Source: an uncultured Lachnospiraceae bacterium (GTDB taxonomy: Bacteria; Bacillota; Clostridia; Lachnospirales; Lachnospiraceae). Taken from it: a stretch of 64,000 nucleotides of DNA. The stretch lies in assembly GCA_905197485.1 (NCBI GenBank), contig CAJJYZ010000004.1, forward strand, positions 1 through 64,000, in the 5' to 3' direction. Made by a program: the position numbers and the translations under genes. Within the stretch, counting starts at the first letter, position 1; the number at the start of each line of letters is the position of its first letter. Below are positions 35,335 through 43,853 of this stretch, one piece after another. The notes beneath the pieces are model-generated. The model worked only from the letters and a program-made list of their open reading frames with translations, made no database searches and was not told the origin of the DNA.

Positions 35335-35967
35335 ATGGAACAAAAAATTATTTACCGAGAATTTCAAAAACAAGATGCCCCATGGATTGCGGATATTATC
35401 AAAGAAGCCTGGAATTATGACAAATTCAGCAGTCCAAAAACAGCGAAAAACCTATCCTTCCTGTTCTTATACAGTTGTCTGACAAACCAGTCGTTTACAC
35501 AAGTCGCAGTGGAAGATGGTATTCCGATTGGCGTGATTATGGGAAAATCTTCCGCCTCCCATACTTGTCCTCCCATCTATCGCCTTAAGCAAGTGTGTGC
35601 TCTTGCCTCCCTCTACCTTTCAAAGGAAGGGCGGAAAGTGATGAAGACTTTTGAAAGTGTCAATCATATCGACAAGGAATTGACTGCAAAAAGCGGATAC
35701 CATTATCCTGGAGAAGTCTCTTTCTTCGCCGTCTCTTCCAGCGCAAGAGGCAAAGGTATCGGTAAAGCGCTCTTCCACCGATTGCTGCACTATATGAAAT
35801 CCGAACAGATTCCTCGCTTTTTCCTCTTTACCGATACGAGCTGCAATTATGGATTCTATGAGCATCAAGGGATGACGAGACGTTGTGAACAAAGCACGAC
35901 GTTTGAGATAGAAGGACAAAAAGCCACCATGTCGTTCTTCCTGTATGATTATGAATGTCAAGGATAA
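35335..35967 (+). CDS. GNAT-family acetyltransferase under MerR control
   Basis: This 210-residue acetyltransferase has the core FAVSSSARGKGIGKALFHRLL (acetyl-CoA loop R-G-K-G-I-G-K near residue 141) and FLFTDTSCNYGFYEHQGM. The ATG at 35335 has AAAGGAG 7 bases upstream; an upstream in-frame start at 35269 would lie in the promoter. It could inactivate the same ligand that the MerR protein senses, which is inference from the divergent arrangement. Confidence 0.83.
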   Translation: MEQKIIYREFQKQDAPWIADIIKEAWNYDKFSSPKTAKNLSFLFLYSCLTNQSFTQVAVEDGIPIGVIMGKSSASHTCPPIYRLKQVCALASLYLSKEGRKVMKTFESVNHIDKELTAKSGYHYPGEVSFFAVSSSARGKGIGKALFHRLLHYMKSEQIPRFFLFTDTSCNYGFYEHQGMTRRCEQSTTFEIEGQKATMSFFLYDYECQG

Positions 35968-36064
35968 AATTTTCATTACTTTGTTTGATGTTCCGGTTGA
36001 TTAACCTTTGAAGTAATCATGATATTACTTTTACTGAGAAATGTATAAACACAAATGTTCATGC

Positions 36065-36463
36065 CTAATACTTTTGCATAAATTCATTCATTGTAAGAAT
36101 TTCGGGATATTCAGATTCAACCACTAACAAATCTTTGTCTCCCGTAATAAGAATATCTATATTTTCAATCATAGCCGTTGCCAATATCGGAAAGTCTTGT
36201 GAATCTCTTACTTTTGGAAATTCTCTTGAGTCTAATTGTTTTGGTGTATATACCAATTCAAACGGCAGCTCATAAAAAAATCTTTCTATAATAGATTGTT
36301 TACTTGGGAACTTCCTCTTTGCAACCAGACGAAGTTCCTCAAGTACATAGTCACATAATACAATCCTGTTTCCAAATCCCACCCTCTGTGCAAAATTACG
36401 TGTAATTTCAGAAGGAAAAAAGATAATAGAAACGAGGATATTGGTATCTAACATAATTCTCAT
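36065..36463 (-). CDS. PIN-domain ribonuclease toxin
   Basis: This 132-residue protein is a PIN-family endoribonuclease of toxin-antitoxin systems (COG1569-like). The N-terminal acidic residue is in IMLDTNILVSIIF (Asp5), with Glu in VLEELRLVA and the C-terminal ITGDKDLLV Asp pair (about 109-111) forming the Mg site. GGAGG, 9 bases before the ATG, lies inside the end of the antitoxin gene, and the gap is 3 bases. Toxicity is expected but not shown. Confidence 0.85.
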   Translation of the reverse strand: MRIMLDTNILVSIIFFPSEITRNFAQRVGFGNRIVLCDYVLEELRLVAKRKFPSKQSIIERFFYELPFELVYTPKQLDSREFPKVRDSQDFPILATAMIENIDILITGDKDLLVVESEYPEILTMNEFMQKY

Positions 36464-36466
36464 ACT

Positions 36467-36724
36467 TTATTTCCTCCTTAGCTCTTGTCGCAATTCTTTC
36501 ATGTAATCTTGCATGTCTTGTTCTGTCCGAAATCCTGCTTCTCTCGCAGCACCTCGGAATCCTTCTTCGGCATGTTGAAACGCTACATTTGCCGCATTTT
36601 CAATATAAAATCGTCCGTTTTCTTCTAAAATCAGTATTTTATCCCCCGCTTTCAAGTGCAAACGCTCCCGTATTGAAATTGGAATCGTTATCTGTCCCTT
36701 ACTTGAAATCTTTGCCATTTCCAT
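36467..36724 (-). CDS. AbrB/SpoVT-type antitoxin
   Basis: This 85-residue protein has the swapped-hairpin AbrB fold (AKISSKGQITIPISIRERLHLKAGDKILILEENG, residues 3-36) and a C-terminal helical tail that should wrap the PIN toxin. It probably represses the operon by binding the two direct repeats at 36745-36776, just downstream of the promoter. Confidence 0.88.
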   Translation of the reverse strand: MEMAKISSKGQITIPISIRERLHLKAGDKILILEENGRFYIENAANVAFQHAEEGFRGAAREAGFRTEQDMQDYMKELRQELRRK

Positions 36725-36744
36725 TCATCTCACCTCTTTCTTTA

Positions 36745-36776
36745 TTTTCTTTACTTTCTTTGTTTTCTTTACTTTC
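36745..36776 (-). repeat. Direct repeats in the toxin-antitoxin leader
   Basis: TTTTCTTTACTTTC occurs at 36745-36758 and again at 36763-36776, an exact 14-base repeat with an 18-base period. It lies right after the -10 on the transcribed side, suitable for AbrB-type autorepression. Confidence 0.65.
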
Positions 36777-36805
36777 AGTATATAACTAATACGCAAAATT
36801 TGCAA
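36777..36805 (-). promoter_or_regulatory. Promoter of the toxin-antitoxin pair
   Basis: On the minus strand TTGCAA (36800-36805) and TATACT (36777-36782) are 17 bases apart. Confidence 0.72.
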
Positions 36806-36823
36806 GAAATATTTCTACATTTA

Positions 36824-36870
36824 AAGAGGAGGCTCCGCCTACTTTGCATAAGTAAGCGGAACCTCCTCTT
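36824..36870 (-). terminator. apbE terminator overlapping its stop codon
   Basis: AAGAGGAGGCTCCGCCTACTT (36824-36844) pairs, with mismatches, with AAGTAAGCGGAACCTCCTCTT (36850-36870). The stop codon at 36839-36841 lies in the stem, and the minus strand then reads CTCTTTAAATG. Confidence 0.68.
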
Positions 36871-37873
36871 CAAATCCTTCGCTGAAATGAATCGTTCCAT
36901 CTTCCGTAATAAACACCGCCTGCGTCTCCGGTAATTGATTGATAAGTTCCAATCCTTTTTCCAATCCCAGCGAGAAGCATGTCGTACTCAATGCATCTCC
37001 GTCTACCGATTTCTCTGAAAGGATTGTCACCGATACGAGTCCGTTTTCATACGGATATCCACTTTTGGGATTTAAAATATGGTGATATTGTTTTCCATCC
37101 TTTTCAAAATACCGCTCATAGATTCCAGATGACACGACAGAACGGTCACGAATTTCAGCCGTTGCAATCGTCTCATTTCTCTTCGCATACGGTTTTTGTA
37201 TTCCAATACGGAACGCCTCTTCATCTACCCGTTCGCCAATGCAAAGTACATTTCCACCCAAATCGATAATCGCACTTTTCACTCCCCTATCAACAAGGAA
37301 TTCTTTCATCTTATCTGCAATATATCCTTTCGCGATTGCCCCGAGTTCAATCCCCATTCCTTCCTTCTCGAAACGGATTTTATTCCCTTGTAAATCGACA
37401 TTCTCATATCCTACCCGATTAACCGCCTCGGCTATCGCCCCACTATCTGGAACTACCGATTCTCCGGAGGTAAAATCCCACAGGGAAGACACCGGCTCAA
37501 TCGTGATATCAAACGCTCCTTTTGAAACTTCACTGTAATAGAGCCCCTTTTCAATCAAATCCGCACATTCTTCAGAAAGAATATAATATCCGTTCTCCTT
37601 CGGAAGCGTTCCTTCATTCAATCGATAAATTTCACTATCTTCTCTTGTTCGACTGAACATCCTCTCATATTTATCGCAAAGCGCCATGACTTCCTCTAAG
37701 AGCGTTTCATCTTTGGAGTCATAGATGGTTACCTTCACTACCGTATTTAATTTGAACTCGGTCGCGGAAATCGGTTCCGCCTGCCCCTGCCGTTTCATAT
37801 AAAATATCCCGAAAACCAGCAGTAGTACCGCGGCTACAATCCCAATTCCTACGTTTCTCCTGTTTCTTTTCAT
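36839..37873 (-). CDS. apbE: FAD:protein FMN transferase ApbE
   Basis: This 344-residue enzyme attaches FMN from FAD to a threonine in extracytosolic proteins. It has one N-terminal TM helix (about 8-25) and then the ApbE domain: MFSRTREDSEIYRLN, GAFDITIEPVSSLWDF, LGAIAKGYIADKM and the metal-binding DALSTTCFSLG near the C-terminus. It faces outside the membrane. Substrate motifs (SGAT-type) are present in RnfG (Thr292) and RnfD (Thr156) encoded from 42901, so ApbE is the likely maturation enzyme for that cluster even though it is on the opposite strand and about 3.7 kb away. Confidence 0.92.
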   Translation of the reverse strand: MKRNRRNVGIGIVAAVLLLVFGIFYMKRQGQAEPISATEFKLNTVVKVTIYDSKDETLLEEVMALCDKYERMFSRTREDSEIYRLNEGTLPKENGYYILSEECADLIEKGLYYSEVSKGAFDITIEPVSSLWDFTSGESVVPDSGAIAEAVNRVGYENVDLQGNKIRFEKEGMGIELGAIAKGYIADKMKEFLVDRGVKSAIIDLGGNVLCIGERVDEEAFRIGIQKPYAKRNETIATAEIRDRSVVSSGIYERYFEKDGKQYHHILNPKSGYPYENGLVSVTILSEKSVDGDALSTTCFSLGLEKGLELINQLPETQAVFITEDGTIHFSEGFEEEVPLTYAK

Positions 37874-37934
37874 ATGCTTCTGTCTCCAATCCTATTCTTC
37901 TACATCATTTTCTTTTTTCTATTGTGATAGAATA

Positions 37935-37980
37935 CTATATTTTAGTGAATATATGCAATTACTTTTCTATAGTTTAGTGA
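37935..37980. repeat. Direct repeat in the apbE/MFS divergent region
   Basis: CTATATTTTAGTGA (37935-37948) and CTATAGTTTAGTGA (37967-37980) differ at one base and are 32 bases apart, about three helical turns. The second copy abuts TATAAT (37981-37986), the likely -10 of the MFS gene, with TTACTT (37959-37964) as a weak -35. Confidence 0.55.
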
Positions 37981-38020
37981 TATAATTCAAAATAGATTTC
38001 TTCGAAGAAAGGAGCAGCTT

Positions 38021-39235
38021 ATGGAAAAGAAATATAACAAAACGATTTACGCCTGTTTTGCCGGATACATTGTCCAGGCAATTATCAATAATTATGTACC
38101 TTTATTGTTTTTAACATTTCAAAAGAATTATCAGATTCCGTTGTCCCAGATTACTATGCTTGTCATTTTTAATTTCGGAATACAGCTTCTCGTTGATTTA
38201 CTGGTAATCGGATTTGTAGATAAAATCGGCTATCGTGCTTCTATGATACTAGCCCATATTTTTTCGGCTACAGGGCTTATTCTCTTAACTGTCTTGCCGG
38301 AAGCCCTCCCATCCGCCTTTCTCGGAATTTTATTTTCCGTTATCATATATGCTATAGGAGGCGGACTTCTGGAAGTTCTTGTCAGCCCGATTGTAGAATC
38401 CTGTCCTTCGGAAAACAAAGAAAAAGCAATGAGTATGCTGCATTCCTTCTACTGCTGGGGACATGTAGGCGTTATCCTGTTTTCCACATTATTTTTTCAT
38501 TATTTGGGAACAGACAATTGGAAAATACTTACTCTTCTTTGGACGATACTTCCGATTCTGAATGCCTTTTCCTTCTTCAAAGTTCCTCTTGTATCTCTGA
38601 CAGAAGAGCATGGCACCGGACTTCGTGTCAAAGATTTATTTAAGAATCAAGTATTCTGGCTCTTATTCATTATGATGATTTGTTCTGGCGCAAGCGAGCA
38701 GGCGATTAGTCAATGGGCTTCCACCTTTGCCGAAAAAGGACTTGGTATTTCCAAAACAATCGGCGATTTAGCCGGCCCAATGTCTTTCGCTGCCTTGATG
38801 GGAGCTTCCCGTTTGTTTTATGGAAAATATGGAGAAAAAATACAGTTGAACAAATTCATGATTTTCAGTACTTTATTATGCATTCTATCTTACCTTGGAA
38901 CCGCACTTTCCCCACTTCCGCAATTAAGCCTTATCTCATGTGCCATTTGCGGACTTTCTGTCGGAATCATGTGGCCTGGAAGTTTTAGCAAAGCCTCTTC
39001 GGCCTTACCGGCCGGCGGTACCGCCATGTTTGCCTTGCTTGCACTCGGCGGAGACATTGGCTGCTCCAGCGGTCCCGCACTCGTAGGTATGATATCCGAT
39101 TCTTTCGGAGAGAATCTCAAGCTTGGAATTTTAGCGGGAACTATCTTCCCCGTCTTATTATTGCTTGGAATGATTCAGCTTATGAAAAGGCAACATAAAC
39201 CTGATGTTTCCGTATGGGAAAATTTCGCAAAATGA
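38021..39235 (+). CDS. MFS transporter, FucP-like
   Basis: This 404-residue protein has 12 predicted membrane helices and resembles the FucP-related major facilitator group that imports sugars by proton symport. Conserved parts include GFVDKIGYRASM (loop 2-3 motif), YAIGGGLLEVLVSPIVE and WPGSFSKASSALPAGG. AGGAG lies 6 bases before the ATG. It is divergent from apbE, and the two share a repeat-bearing control region. The substrate is unknown and no catabolic genes flank it. Confidence 0.85.
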   Translation: MEKKYNKTIYACFAGYIVQAIINNYVPLLFLTFQKNYQIPLSQITMLVIFNFGIQLLVDLLVIGFVDKIGYRASMILAHIFSATGLILLTVLPEALPSAFLGILFSVIIYAIGGGLLEVLVSPIVESCPSENKEKAMSMLHSFYCWGHVGVILFSTLFFHYLGTDNWKILTLLWTILPILNAFSFFKVPLVSLTEEHGTGLRVKDLFKNQVFWLLFIMMICSGASEQAISQWASTFAEKGLGISKTIGDLAGPMSFAALMGASRLFYGKYGEKIQLNKFMIFSTLLCILSYLGTALSPLPQLSLISCAICGLSVGIMWPGSFSKASSALPAGGTAMFALLALGGDIGCSSGPALVGMISDSFGENLKLGILAGTIFPVLLLLGMIQLMKRQHKPDVSVWENFAK

Positions 39236-39242
39236 TAGAAAA

Positions 39243-39274
39243 GAAGGTGTATGTAACTTTCTGCATACACCTTC
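39243..39274. terminator. Hairpin after the MFS gene
   Basis: GAAGGTGTATG (39243-39253) pairs perfectly with CATACACCTTC (39264-39274) around a 10-base loop. The T tract is poor, so efficiency is uncertain; it sits between convergent genes. Confidence 0.55.
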
Positions 39275-39292
39275 CCTACTCCATCTGTTGTT

Positions 39293-39745
39293 CTATCTTT
39301 CCCCTAATTCCTTTCTCAAATATATCATATCCACCAATTGAACTCCCGCCTCATAAATCGGATGGTCATAATGGTCTATGAAAAAATTCGAAATCCGGTG
39401 GGAACGCCGAAAGCCGCATTTCTCATAAAACGGAACCGTCAGCGGACTGTCTCCCGTCCCCACTTGCAATATCGCATATCGCGTCCGATATGTTTCTTCC
39501 ACGAATCTTATCAGCTCTCTTCCATAGCCTTTTCCCTGTGATTCCGGAGATACCGCTATATTCTTGATTTCAAGAATCCCGTCTCCTTCGTCGGTCACAA
39601 CACATTCCGCCTTCACGCCCTCGTCTTCCAACACATACATCGTTCCCTGTTCCAGATATCGGTCTATCATGTCTTCCTGCTCATCTGCCAGAAGAAGCAG
39701 AGGAAGATATTTCTTTTTCTCTTCCTTTATCTCTCTTATTGTCAT
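39293..39745 (-). CDS. GNAT-family acetyltransferase
   Basis: This 150-residue protein has the GNAT core IAVSPESQGKGYGRELIRFVE (acetyl-CoA loop Q-G-K-G-Y-G near residues 68-73) and PFYEKCGFRRSH. The start overlaps the MarR stop in an ATGA, so it is the second gene of a MarR-GNAT operon. The pattern suggests that MarR controls it, and a small-molecule or antibiotic substrate is possible but not visible from sequence. Confidence 0.85.
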   Translation of the reverse strand: MTIREIKEEKKKYLPLLLLADEQEDMIDRYLEQGTMYVLEDEGVKAECVVTDEGDGILEIKNIAVSPESQGKGYGRELIRFVEETYRTRYAILQVGTGDSPLTVPFYEKCGFRRSHRISNFFIDHYDHPIYEAGVQLVDMIYLRKELGER

Positions 39746-40170
39746 GATAATTCCTCCTCTGCTATCTTAGAAATCAATGTGAAAAGCTCCAACGCCTGCG
39801 TTGCTTTTTCTTCTCCGATACAAGCAATTAGTTTCTCGACCACTTTCAATACATGTTCATGCTGTTCTCTGTAAAAAGCAGATTGTTCCTCATTCAATGT
39901 GACGAATATCTGTCTTTTATCTTCTTCCGAACGCTTTCTTTCAATCCATCCTTTTTCTTCCATACTCGTCAGCGTCCGGTTCATCTGTGATTTCTGCATT
40001 TTTGTCAATTCACAGAGGTACGTCGCCGTAATGTTTTTCTCTCCTCTTTCTGAAAGGATTCTGCAAATCAGCGCTTCATTCAACGGCATTTCAGAGACAA
40101 TCCGGTTATTATCGATTACGGTCGTCAACTGAATCCATGCATCTAAAATCTGCTCGTTCAAATTGCTCAT
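39742..40170 (-). CDS. MarR-family transcriptional regulator
   Basis: This 142-residue winged-helix regulator has the MarR layout: DNA-binding helices NEALICRILSERGEKNITATYLCELTKMQKSQMNRTLTSMEEKGWIERKRSEEDKRQIFVTL and long terminal dimerisation helices. The ATG at 40170 has GGAGG 8 bases upstream. It is followed by the GNAT gene, and the broken hydrolase gene lies upstream on the same strand. Confidence 0.88.
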   Translation of the reverse strand: MSNLNEQILDAWIQLTTVIDNNRIVSEMPLNEALICRILSERGEKNITATYLCELTKMQKSQMNRTLTSMEEKGWIERKRSEEDKRQIFVTLNEEQSAFYREQHEHVLKVVEKLIACIGEEKATQALELFTLISKIAEEELS

Positions 40171-40199
40171 ATCATTTTCCTCCAACTCTATGACTGTTT

Positions 40200-41279
40200 T
40201 TATTCAAATACAGGATATGTATACTGCTCAGAATAATCTTGTCCCATACTTATTATAGCAGATAATTCTTCCATATCATAGACTACAGATCATTGAGTAG
40301 AGCTCATCGAGCCACTTTCTGTCTTATGAGGGTCCTGAGATACTTTCTCTAACAATCCCATCGCCTCTTTTTCATTCAAAATTCCTTCTTTTTCTCCTAA
40401 TTCTTCCATCATCGCCGCATAGCGGTCCTGTCCTTTTCCAAAATCATAATCTCCCGGCGTCAGAAGAAAATTCGTTGCAGCCTGATAAGATTCCGTCGGT
40501 TCCACTAATTTCATTTCATCGTTAATATATTCCACGACAACGGACTTTCCGCTTGCATCGGCAATCTGAAAATGATAACAGCTGTTTGCGCTGGAATGCA
40601 TGTCATACTGTGACAGAAGTTCTACCGCTTCCTCTACCGTAGCCGCTTTATCTAACAACATACGAATGGCAGTTGTCGTTGTGATATCAATTTTCTCCGT
40701 CTGTTGATTCGTCGGCTCCGTATCGATAAGAAGCACGCCAACACAGAGCCCTTTTTCATTCATTCCGTCAAGCGGAGCATATGGCGCCGCTAGTGTCAGC
40801 AATGAATCCAGCATCGTATCCGGTAATTTTTCTTTCCCGTATCCGATGAATCCTAAGTTTACCATCGATATCGACGCATAACCGTCGTCCGGTTTCGTCC
40901 GCACAAACATTCCCGGCGAGTAAGTCAAATCAAAATTCCTTCCGAACAGATACCCGTCGGATTCTGCATTCTTCGCCAAAAATGTAGAGCACCCAAGACT
41001 TGGTATATTAATTTCCAAAGGGAGTCCTTTCAGAATCCGGTCTACGACAAATTCTACCAGTTCCTGGTCATTATTCGCACCCACTTTCAGAAATTCGTCT
41101 AATCCATAATCCCCTTCATACTCCATCGTGTAAAGCGGATGTTCATTCTTCTTCTCTATGGAGCTCAATGTGTTCAATTCATGATGGAACATTCCATAGA
41201 ATCCTCCTGCAATCAGAACCACAAGAATCAAAACTGTGATTCCAATTCCTTTTAAAATACGTTTTACTTTCTTGTTCAT
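40200..41279 (-). pseudogene. Linear amide C-N hydrolase (choloylglycine hydrolase family), broken by an in-frame TGA
   Basis: The frame codes for a membrane-anchored hydrolase: TM helix at 10-28, propeptide, then the N-terminal nucleophile Cys97 in PSLGCSTFLAKN, followed by GYLFGRNFDLTY and APLDGMNEKGL as in bile-salt hydrolase and penicillin acylase relatives. Translation stops after 329 residues at TGA 40290-40292, in SSTQ-stop. The same frame continues with SVVYDMEELSAIISMGQDY and ends at TAA 40200. In this family the segment is normally TQW-SVVY, so one TGG-to-TGA change removes the last 30 residues, including the closing beta strand. The start has AGGAGG 5 bases upstream. The truncated protein may be unstable. 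Confidence 0.78.
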
Positions 41280-41327
41280 AATATCCTCCTTGTTTTGTAC
41301 GTGCAGATTTTCATCTGCTTCTAATTA

Positions 41328-41381
41328 GTTCACTTTATGAACAGTTGATATTATAAACTTATTTTTGTTGATTTGTCAACA
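41328..41381. promoter_or_regulatory. Hydrolase promoter with two inverted repeats
   Basis: On the minus strand TTGACA (41374-41379) and TATAAT (41350-41355) are 18 bases apart, upstream of the hydrolase ATG at 41279. TGTTGA (41366-41371) and TCAACA (41376-41381) form a perfect inverted repeat over the -35. GTTCA (41328-41332) and TGAAC (41338-41342) flank the transcript start. Either could be an operator. Confidence 0.6.
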
Positions 41382-41413
41382 TTGCATTTCCATCTTTTTA
41401 CATACAAAAAACC

Positions 41414-41442
41414 TTGTAAACCACTCAAATTTATGTTATTTT
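41414..41442 (+). promoter_or_regulatory. Candidate promoter of the Rnf-like cluster
   Basis: TTGTAA (41414-41419) and TATTTT (41437-41442) are 17 bases apart on the plus strand, about 80 bases before the rnfC ATG. Confidence 0.45.
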
Positions 41443-41524
41443 ATAAAAGTATGTCTATCTTTTAACAAGTGTGATGTCTGACATTTGTTCAAAGATAAAA
41501 TCAAGAAAAGAAAGGATTAACGAT

Positions 41525-42901
41525 ATGCGAAAAAGAGGAATTTTACCCTTTTCCGGCGGAGTACACCCGACAGACGGTTATGACAAAGCTCTAACCATGC
41601 ATGCGGATGTGCGTTCTCATTTTCCGGAGACTGTTACCATTTTATCCGAACAGTCCATGGGCGGAAAATGTCAGTTTACCGTAAGCTCCGGAGAATATGT
41701 AGAAGAAGGACAGCTCATCGGAACACCAAATGCATTTTTGGCCGCTCCTCTCCACGCAAGCGTCAGCGGAACTGTGGAAGATATCCGGGAAGTGGAACAG
41801 CAAGGTCGTCCGGTTCCCGCATGTATTATCAAATGCGAAAAAGAACCTTCCGATACGAGAGACGATTACCATCAAAAAGTAATGGATATCTGCAGTATTC
41901 ACCGGGATGTGATTCTTGCAGGAATACGTGACGGCGGTTTAACTGGAATGGGCGGAGCCGGTTTCCCAACCCACAAAAAATATGAGACGGACAAGCACAT
42001 CGACGCGCTCCTCATCAACGGCGCAGAATGTGAACCGTTTCTCACCTGTGATTACCGCCTGATGCTGGAAGAAAGCTACGCTCTCGTAAACGGCGTACAG
42101 CTTCTTCTGAAAGCTTCCGGAGCCGACCGGGCTTACATCTGTCTGGAAGACAATAAACCGGAGGCTGCAAAACGATTGAACGACATCCTGGAAAGTGCCA
42201 AGCAATCCGGTGTCTTGGAGGAATCACAGAATATAACCGTACAGGTTCTCCCGACACAATACCCGCAAGGCGGCGAACGCCAGCTCATACAGGCGGTATT
42301 GAAGCGTGAAGTGCCTATGGGAGGACTTCCTGCAGATGCGGGAGCCATCGTTTCTAATGTTGGAACTGCAAAAGCTGCCGCAGACATGATTCTCGGCAAT
42401 CATCCTCTCACGAGACGAATCGTGACCGTCACCGGCATGGTGAAGCATCCCGGGAATTTCCTGGTCCCTGTAGGAACTTCCGCGAAGGAACTGATTGCAC
42501 TCTGCGGAGGCGTGACCACAGATAAGAACCGGATTATCGCCGGAGGACCTATGACCGGTCCATGCGTCGCTTCCGATTGGAATGGCGAAACAGAACTCTT
42601 CTATATTACAAAGAGTACGTCCGGCATTCTCGTGCTGCCACAGGTTGACTACGAAGAACAGCCTTGTATCCGTTGTCTCGGATGTGAGAATGTATGTCCT
42701 GCCGGACTGACTCCTTACAAGATTGAATATGCCTTTTTAGAAGAGGACTATGATTTATGTGAAAAGCTCTACGCAAGCGAATGTATCGCATGCGGATGCT
42801 GTTCCTTTACCTGTCCTGCGAGACGCGAGCTCTCACTTCGCACACGACAGGCAAGGGATATCGTAAAACAGAGAATACGAGAAAGGGCGGTGACAAAATA
42901 A
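41525..42901 (+). CDS. rnfC: RnfC-like electron transport subunit
   Basis: This 458-residue protein is the peripheral cytosolic subunit that receives or delivers electrons to NAD. It has the glycine-rich nucleotide/FMN site GGLTGMGGAGFPTHKKY, the SLBB-type region and two [4Fe-4S] motifs near the C-terminus, CIRCLGCENVCP and CIACGCCSFTCP, with all eight cysteines. The ATG at 41525 has AAAGGA 8 bases upstream; the frame is open upstream to 41471 but without an RBS. Its stop overlaps the rnfD start by one base. It heads a cluster that lacks rnfA and rnfB. Confidence 0.92.
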   Translation: MRKRGILPFSGGVHPTDGYDKALTMHADVRSHFPETVTILSEQSMGGKCQFTVSSGEYVEEGQLIGTPNAFLAAPLHASVSGTVEDIREVEQQGRPVPACIIKCEKEPSDTRDDYHQKVMDICSIHRDVILAGIRDGGLTGMGGAGFPTHKKYETDKHIDALLINGAECEPFLTCDYRLMLEESYALVNGVQLLLKASGADRAYICLEDNKPEAAKRLNDILESAKQSGVLEESQNITVQVLPTQYPQGGERQLIQAVLKREVPMGGLPADAGAIVSNVGTAKAAADMILGNHPLTRRIVTVTGMVKHPGNFLVPVGTSAKELIALCGGVTTDKNRIIAGGPMTGPCVASDWNGETELFYITKSTSGILVLPQVDYEEQPCIRCLGCENVCPAGLTPYKIEYAFLEEDYDLCEKLYASECIACGCCSFTCPARRELSLRTRQARDIVKQRIRERAVTK

Positions 42902-43842
42902 TGGGAAAAGCAAAAACAATCAACGGGCCGCATCTTCGCCCCCCGAACACAACAAGATACATTATGGTAAACGTAGCGATTTCCCTCGTTCCGGCTCTTC
43001 TCGGCGCTATATACTTTTTCGGACTGAGAGCCTTGAACTTAACTGCGCTCTCCGTCGCGACTTGTATCGCAACCGAATATCTCTGGCAGAAACTGACGAA
43101 GAAACCGGTCACAGCCGGAGACTTCAGCGCCGTTGTAACCGGCATGCTCCTGGCATTTAATATGCCTGTAACCGCGCCGGCATGGGTCGTATGCGCAACG
43201 AGCGTATTCAGCATCTTATTTGTAAAGCAGATGTTCGGAGGAATCGGAAATAACTTTGTCAATCCGGCGCTTATGGGACGTCTCCTCGCCATGATTGTAT
43301 GGCCGGGAACCGTCATGCAGTATGTAGCCCCACTTACGTTGGAAGCAGACGCCGTATCTTCCGCTACCGTACTCGGAGTTGTGAAAAATGGCGGAGAAGC
43401 CGGTTACAGTTACTTACAGATGTTCTTAGGTGAAACACCGGGCGCACTTGGAGAGACAAGTAAATTGCTCCTACTGGTCGGATTTGGTTACATGTGCTAT
43501 ATGGGTATCGTAAATGCGGAAGCTTCCCTTACCTATATCGCCACCGTATTAATCCTGACTTTCATCTTCGGACCGAACGGATTCTTTACCGGAGATATTC
43601 TTTTGAATCTCTTCGGCGGAGGCTTGATTCTGGGAGCATGCTATATGCTGACGGACTATGTCTTCGTCTCCCGAAGAGGACGGCTCTTGTATGCCGTAAC
43701 CGCCGGTGTAATTACGGCTGCGATTCGTATTTTCAGCCAATACCCGGAAGGAATCTGTTTCGGTATCCTGACTGCCAACTGTCTGGCCGGAGGATTATCG
43801 ATTCTTTATAAAAAACACATATACGGAACAAAACAAGCATAA
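42901..43842 (+). CDS. rnfD: RnfD-like membrane flavoprotein
   Basis: This 313-residue integral membrane subunit has about nine helices and canonical RnfD/NqrB motifs: GPHLRPPNTTRYIM at the start, MFGGIGNNFVNPALMGR, and DAVSSATVLG with Thr156, the site that ApbE flavinylates in homologs, then GETSKLLLLVGFGY and YPEGICFGILTAN. The start codon overlaps the rnfC stop (TAATG). It passes electrons across or along the membrane to RnfG. Function depends on the partners, which differ here from the standard set. Confidence 0.92.
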   Translation: MGKAKTINGPHLRPPNTTRYIMVNVAISLVPALLGAIYFFGLRALNLTALSVATCIATEYLWQKLTKKPVTAGDFSAVVTGMLLAFNMPVTAPAWVVCATSVFSILFVKQMFGGIGNNFVNPALMGRLLAMIVWPGTVMQYVAPLTLEADAVSSATVLGVVKNGGEAGYSYLQMFLGETPGALGETSKLLLLVGFGYMCYMGIVNAEASLTYIATVLILTFIFGPNGFFTGDILLNLFGGGLILGACYMLTDYVFVSRRGRLLYAVTAGVITAAIRIFSQYPEGICFGILTANCLAGGLSILYKKHIYGTKQA

Positions 43843-43853
43843 GGAGAACTACA

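Noticed and set aside
40290..40292. Selenocysteine at the in-frame TGA of the amide hydrolase gene
   Set aside because: The aligned residue in relatives is Trp, not Cys, and I see no convincing bacterial SECIS hairpin directly downstream; a nonsense mutation is simpler.
41281..41524. Riboswitch upstream of the Rnf-like cluster
   Set aside because: The leader is AT-rich with only small inverted repeats that fit promoter operators; no flavin (FMN) riboswitch core or other conserved aptamer pattern was recognised.
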